A stretch of 64,000 bases of DNA from Amycolatopsis pittospori (GTDB taxonomy: Bacteria; Actinomycetota; Actinomycetes; Mycobacteriales; Pseudonocardiaceae), in contig NZ_JACBXD010000032.1 in NCBI RefSeq assembly GCF_013870525.1, positions 1-64,000 on the forward strand. The letters are read 5' to 3'. This document shows positions 59,720-64,000 of this stretch, one piece after another. Position 1 is the first letter of the stretch. Each line of letters begins with the position of its first letter. A model generated the notes under the pieces. It searched no databases. It had not been told where the DNA came from and worked only from the letters and a program-made list of their open reading frames with translations. Made by a program: the position numbers and the translations under genes.

Positions 59720-60685
59720 ATGCCCGACCAGCTGGACCTGAACCTTCTGCGAGTGTTCGACGCGCTTTTGCGGGACGGCAGCGTCACGACGGCGTCGGAA
59801 CGCCTGAATCTCTCGATCCCGGCGACGAGCCGGGCGCTGGGCAGGCTGCGGCGCGCGATGGGCGACCCGATCCTGGTGCGCGCCGGCCGGGGGATGGCTC
59901 CGACGCCGTTCGCGCTCCGGACCGCGCCGCGCGTGCGCTCGCTGCTCGACGAAGCGTCGGCGTTGATCAGTGCCGACCGCGACCTCGCGATCGGCGACCT
60001 CGAACGCACCTTCACGATCCGCATCAACGACGGCGTCGCCGCGACGTTGGCGACCGCCGCTGTCGAAGCGACGGCCGCCGTCGCGCCGGGTGTGGTCCTG
60101 CGCTTCGTCGCGGAAGGCAGCGAGAGCGCCGAAGCCCTGCGCGACGGGTCGGTCGATCTGGACATCGGAGCGGGGGACATGCCCGCGCCCGACATCCGCT
60201 CCGTGCAGCTGTACCGCGAACGAGTGGTCGCGATCGTCCGTGCCGACAACCCGCTGGGGAAGACGCGCAGGCCGACGCTGGCCCAGCTCTGCCGGCATCC
60301 CCACGTTTCCGCGTCGCGGCGGGGCCGTGCCCGTGGTCCGCTCGACGACGTCTTGGAAGCGGCCGGCCTCCAGCGCCGGGTCGCGGCCGTGGTCCCCACG
60401 TCCGCCGTGTGCGCGTTCCTGGTCGCGTCGAGCGACTACGTCGGACTCGTCCCGCAGCGTCTCGCCGAGCAGTACGGCCGGTCGCTCGGGATCCGCTGGT
60501 TCCCGGTCCCCGCCCAGCTTCCGCCGGTCGAGGTCCGCATGCTGTGGCATTCCCGGCTCGACGCGGATCCCGCGCAACGCTGGCTGCGCGACACGATCCG
60601 CGAGGCGTTCGGCCCGGGCGGGACCGCGGTCGACATGTCCAAGAACACAGAAGGCGGTCACGCCGCGGCGAGCCGGAAGCCTTGA
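59720..60685 (+). CDS. LysR-family regulator of the MFS/SDR/darcynin operon
   Basis: A 321-residue LysR protein. HTH at about 1-65 (LDLNLLRVFDALLRDGSVTTASERLNLSIPATSRALGRLRRAMGDPILVRAGRGMAPTPFAL), effector domain after residue 90. It is close to the NodD/SyrM-like LysR subgroup with the MGDPILVR motif. It is divergent from the exporter operon over 75 bp containing AGTTGC half-sites, so it probably controls it. The inducer is unknown. Confidence 0.9.
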   Translation: MPDQLDLNLLRVFDALLRDGSVTTASERLNLSIPATSRALGRLRRAMGDPILVRAGRGMAPTPFALRTAPRVRSLLDEASALISADRDLAIGDLERTFTIRINDGVAATLATAAVEATAAVAPGVVLRFVAEGSESAEALRDGSVDLDIGAGDMPAPDIRSVQLYRERVVAIVRADNPLGKTRRPTLAQLCRHPHVSASRRGRARGPLDDVLEAAGLQRRVAAVVPTSAVCAFLVASSDYVGLVPQRLAEQYGRSLGIRWFPVPAQLPPVEVRMLWHSRLDADPAQRWLRDTIREAFGPGGTAVDMSKNTEGGHAAASRKP

Positions 60686-60749
60686 TCGGCGTGGTACCTT
60701 CCGAAGGTTGATCAACACCGATCGAGTACGAAAGCGAGGTGAGCGGCAC

Positions 60750-60815
60750 ATGCCGGAAGACAGTTCTGGACCGACCGGAAGCGGTCGCCGTTCACCCGTG
60801 TGCGCGGTGCGCTGA
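60750..60815 (+). CDS. 21-residue leader ORF upstream of the mgtC-like gene
   Basis: ATG at 60750 has the site GAGGTGAG 6 nt upstream. The peptide starts MPEDSSGPTGSGRR and ends PVCAVR. It overlaps a CGACCG-GAAG-CGGTCG hairpin (60772-60787). Acidic and proline residues right after the start recall MgtL of Salmonella, where they destabilise ribosomes at low Mg. It is too short to judge by codon use, and may be chance. Confidence 0.4.
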   Translation: MPEDSSGPTGSGRRSPVCAVR

Positions 60816-60876
60816 CCTCTCCGGTCTCCTTTCCCTGTCTGGCTTTGTGTACGCACGCCAGAAAAGAGCCGGAATC

Positions 60877-61353
60877 ATGAACACCTTCGAAATGCTGCTC
60901 AGGGTCGGCACCGGCGTCGGCTTGGGCGCTGTCATCGGCATCGAGCGTCAGTACCGCGCCAGGATGGCCGGACTCCGCACCAACGCCCTCGTCGCCGTCG
61001 GCGCCACCCTGTTCGTCCTGTTGTCCGCCCACGGTTTCGGCGGGCTGAACAGCAGCGGTGACGCCGACCCGACGCGAGTGGCCGCCCAGATCGTCTCCGG
61101 GATCGGATTCCTCGGTGCCGGCGTGATCCTGCGCGACGGCCTGAACGTGCGCGGCCTCAACACCGCCGCCACCCTCTGGTGCTCCGCGGCCGTCGGATCC
61201 CTTGCGGGAGCGGGACTTTACAGTGTCGCGCTCGCGGGCACCGGGGTGATCGTCGGGGTCAACGTGCTGTTGCGCCCGCTCGGTCACGTCATGGACCGCC
61301 GCCCGGAGAACCGCGACGACTGCTCGGAGCAGGAAGAGCGCGAGACGGCCTAG
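60877..61353 (+). CDS. MgtC/SapB-family membrane protein, short form
   Basis: A 158-residue protein with four or five hydrophobic helices and the family motifs AVIGIERQYRARMAGLRTNALVAVGATLFVLLS and AAQIVSGIGFLGAGVILRDGLNVRGLNTAATLW. MgtC proteins aid growth at low Mg and modulate the F-type ATPase in pathogens. The C-terminal ACT-like domain of Salmonella MgtC is missing, as in SapB-type members. ATG at 60877 is in a long leader (60686-60876) that contains a leader ORF. Its stop shares CTAG with the convergent hydrolase stop. Confidence 0.87.
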   Translation: MNTFEMLLRVGTGVGLGAVIGIERQYRARMAGLRTNALVAVGATLFVLLSAHGFGGLNSSGDADPTRVAAQIVSGIGFLGAGVILRDGLNVRGLNTAATLWCSAAVGSLAGAGLYSVALAGTGVIVGVNVLLRPLGHVMDRRPENRDDCSEQEERETA

Positions 61354-62150
61354 CCGGCCAGGAAATCGAGCAATATCCGGGAGAACTCGGCGGGCTTCTC
61401 CAGATTGATCATATGCGCGACCCCGGGGACGACGAGTTTCCGGGCGTCGCGTGCCCCGCCGTCGACCAGGTCGGCGACGCGGTGGATGTCCGAGGCGTCG
61501 AGCTCACCCACGAGCGTCAGCGTACGGGGAGTCAGCTCACCGGCTCGTTCGATGGCCCGCAGTTCGTCCATCAGCGTGAAGCCGGTGAGCCCGTGTCGCG
61601 TGACCGTGTGCGTGTACAGCTCCTGGCACAGCCGCCGGACGTCCTGATCGACCTCGTCGGGTGCCCGCCGGGGGCCGTCGGCCCACATCCGCAGAATGCA
61701 CTCGATGGCGGCGGTCAAGTCGCCGGCGGAACCCGCCTCTTGGAGCTTTCTGTTCTGTTCCACGACGAAGGGATCCGTCATCTCCATCGCGCTGAGACCC
61801 GCAGCCACGAGGACCAGGTCCTCGACGAGGTCCGGATAGGTCAGTGCGAAGTCGACCGCGATCCGCCCGCCACCGGACAGGCCGACCAGTGAGGCGCGGG
61901 GGAGGCTGAGCCTGGTCATCAACGTGCGGAGGTCGTCGTAGTGCCTGAAACGCTCGGTGGGCGTGGACGATTCGCCGTGTCCGCGGGCGTCGTAGCGGAT
62001 GGCGGTGTACGCGTTCTCCAGCGCCGTCATTTCGGCGTCCCACATGCGGGAGTCGATGATCCCGCCGTGGAGCAGGATCACTGGAGCGCCCTCGCCCCGG
62101 ATCTCGTACGCGAGCTCGCCGTTCTCGACTGGGATCCGTCCGCGGGTCAT
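61350..62150 (-). CDS. alpha/beta hydrolase
   Basis: A 266-residue alpha/beta hydrolase: LLHGGIIDSRMWDAEM (oxyanion), RYDARGHGESSTP, nucleophile elbow GLSGGGR (about 97-103), LVGELDASDIHRVADL (acid) and GVAHMINLEKP (His near 245). It is related to the 3-oxoadipate enol-lactonase/haloperoxidase group; the substrate is unknown. ATG at 62150 is preferred over longer frames that run into repeats. Its TAG overlaps the mgtC TAG on the other strand. Confidence 0.87.
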   Translation of the reverse strand: MTRGRIPVENGELAYEIRGEGAPVILLHGGIIDSRMWDAEMTALENAYTAIRYDARGHGESSTPTERFRHYDDLRTLMTRLSLPRASLVGLSGGGRIAVDFALTYPDLVEDLVLVAAGLSAMEMTDPFVVEQNRKLQEAGSAGDLTAAIECILRMWADGPRRAPDEVDQDVRRLCQELYTHTVTRHGLTGFTLMDELRAIERAGELTPRTLTLVGELDASDIHRVADLVDGGARDARKLVVPGVAHMINLEKPAEFSRILLDFLAG

Positions 62151-62230
62151 ACGCCACGGTACCGAGAGTGGGGAGGAGTTGCGCTGACGCGAGGGGGTCG
62201 TGAGGCGATTCCGGCTCGGCCGTCGCCGCG

Positions 62231-62272
62231 TGTCGTCCGTCTGATCACGCGTGACGTCCACCCAGTCACGCG
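62231..62272 (-). repeat. two 21-bp units related to the 37135 array
   Basis: Minus-strand units CGCGTGATCAGACGGACGAC (62251 down) and CGCGTGACTGGGTGGACGTC (62272 down) match the CGCGTG-N4-GNCGGACGGCA unit. They lie 25 bp from element E3, as the 37135 array lies near E4. Confidence 0.7.
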
Positions 62273-62372
62273 AAAGTACCGACTCGGCCCGGAGTGGTCG
62301 TGAGTGGCGATACGGGTTATTGAGCAGAAAGGCGAAGGTGGCGTGTTCTGTCGGTCGCCCGCACGCCGGCCT

Positions 62373-62435
62373 CGGGTGTTGCGAAAGCCACTTTCGCAAC
62401 CTTCAACGTTGCGAAAGTGGCTTTCGCAACACCCG
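62373..62435. repeat. 28-bp perfect hairpin A, loop CTTCAAC (inverted)
   Basis: Arms are identical to those at 8483-8545, but the 7-nt loop is the exact reverse complement. The same palindrome in opposite orientation, inside an element that is otherwise in the same orientation. Confidence 0.88.
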
Positions 62436-62531
62436 GGGACTCCGCCGCCCACGAGGACCGCAGACCCGCGTCGAAGGTGCCTTGCCCCTCACTGTACGAG
62501 TGGAAAGTCCCCTTCACTCCGCTGATCACCG

Positions 62532-62586
62532 GTCCGTGAAGGCCTCCTTGAGGGACCCAGAGTCCCTCAAGGAGGCCTTCACGGAC
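62532..62586. repeat. 25-bp perfect hairpin C inside E3
   Basis: Identical to 45542-45596; arms of 25 bp and loop CCAGA. Confidence 0.85.
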
Positions 62587-62676
62587 TCGGCACCCGACAC
62601 GACACCTTTGCCTTACCCCTCAATAGAGCCCTTATCGCCACTCACGACCACAGGAACCGAAGCCCACCGGAAGCGA

Positions 62677-62713
62677 AAGGCCCCTTTCCCCAAAGTGCGG
62701 GGAAAGGGGCCTT
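62677..62713 (-). terminator. terminator hairpin of acn
   Basis: AAGGCCCCTTTCCCC and GGGGAAAGGGGCCTT pair perfectly around AAAGTGC, 16 nt past the aconitase stop on its strand. Confidence 0.8.
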
Positions 62714-62728
62714 CGGCGCGCGAAGTGC

Positions 62729-64000
<1,272 letters not shown>

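Larger units (their letters stand above)
62298..62647. repeat. inverted-end intergenic element, copy E3
   Basis: A 350-bp element almost the same as 8408-8755. Its ends read TCGTGAGTGGCGATACGGG and, on the other strand, TCGTGAGTGGCGATAAGGG, so the variable GATA block is shared by both ends of this copy but differs from GGGGAC in E2. Inside are hairpin A (62373-62435) and hairpin C (62532-62586). No ORF of note. It lies between the hydrolase start and the acn terminator. Confidence 0.85.

Noticed and set aside
60686..60876. M-box magnesium riboswitch before the mgtC-like gene
   Set aside because: Only an AGGTGAG match; the conserved core segments and three-stem layout could not be found.

Overview
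The window is high-GC actinobacterial chromosome, most likely from an Amycolatopsis-like member of the Pseudonocardiaceae. The evidence is codon usage, many GTG/TTG starts, 1-4 bp gene overlaps, an ergothioneine cluster (egtABCD) and actinobacterial regulators (GarA, FtsR, AcnR, ResR-like MerR). The pgsA/gcvH/garA/ftsR/bfn/merR/gcvP order also matches Rv1822-Rv1832 of Mycobacterium tuberculosis, followed by a CNNM pair like Rv1841c-Rv1842c. The genus is inference. No rRNA, tRNA, CRISPR array, phage or transposase gene was seen.

Layout. 1-687: non-coding, with a repeat element and a hairpin over the first ribosome binding site. 688-6436: sphingolipid catabolic operon (secreted ceramidase, secreted sphingomyelinase, MFS_2/GPH transporter, sphingosine-phosphate-lyase-like PLP enzyme). 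6445-8413: SRPBCC-ArsR-SRPBCC-DUF899 operon. 8408-8755: repeat element. 8930-13035: zinc-starvation locus (His-rich protein, two CobW-type proteins of which one is Mrf-like, cysteine-free L32/L31, divergent L28-L33-S14-S18). 13101-19927: ankyrin protein, CysG, acetyltransferase, hydrolase, crotonase plus acyl-CoA synthetase, secreted DD-carboxypeptidase. 19977-23780: compact operon (J-domain pseudokinase, vWA protein, divergent PurA homologue, NrtR-like regulator). 23958-26805: membrane proteins and lipoproteins of unknown function. 26843-34879: glycine cleavage/GarA/FtsR region with a tandem glycine riboswitch before gcvP. 34883-42158: small enzymes, regulators, CNNM proteins, AcnR. 42361-45526: type VII secretion substrate/EspG-like module. 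45705-48994: prolyl aminopeptidase, amino-acid dehydrogenase, divergent LysR. 49125-53967: ergothioneine biosynthesis. 54100-60685: secreted peptidase, unknown secreted protein, LysR-controlled MFS/SDR/darcynin operon. 60750-62150: MgtC-like protein with a leader ORF, and a hydrolase. 62231-62713: repeats and a terminator. 62729-64000: 3' part of aconitase.

Two gene systems deserve most attention. The sphingolipid operon reads as sphingomyelin to ceramide to sphingoid base outside the cell, uptake, then aldolytic cleavage inside; no sphingosine kinase lies beside it. The operon at 19977-23780 couples a PurA-like ligase that appears to have lost the usual aspartate-binding arginines to a regulator whose NUDIX domain has lost its catalytic glutamates. 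This suggests synthesis and sensing of an unusual nucleotide.

The non-coding DNA is also remarkable. It carries a family of about 310-350 bp elements with inverted ends whose variable bases covary within a copy, and long hairpins whose inner stems covary between loci. One hairpin has its loop exactly inverted between two copies, and a 21-bp unit is arrayed three forward and three reverse.
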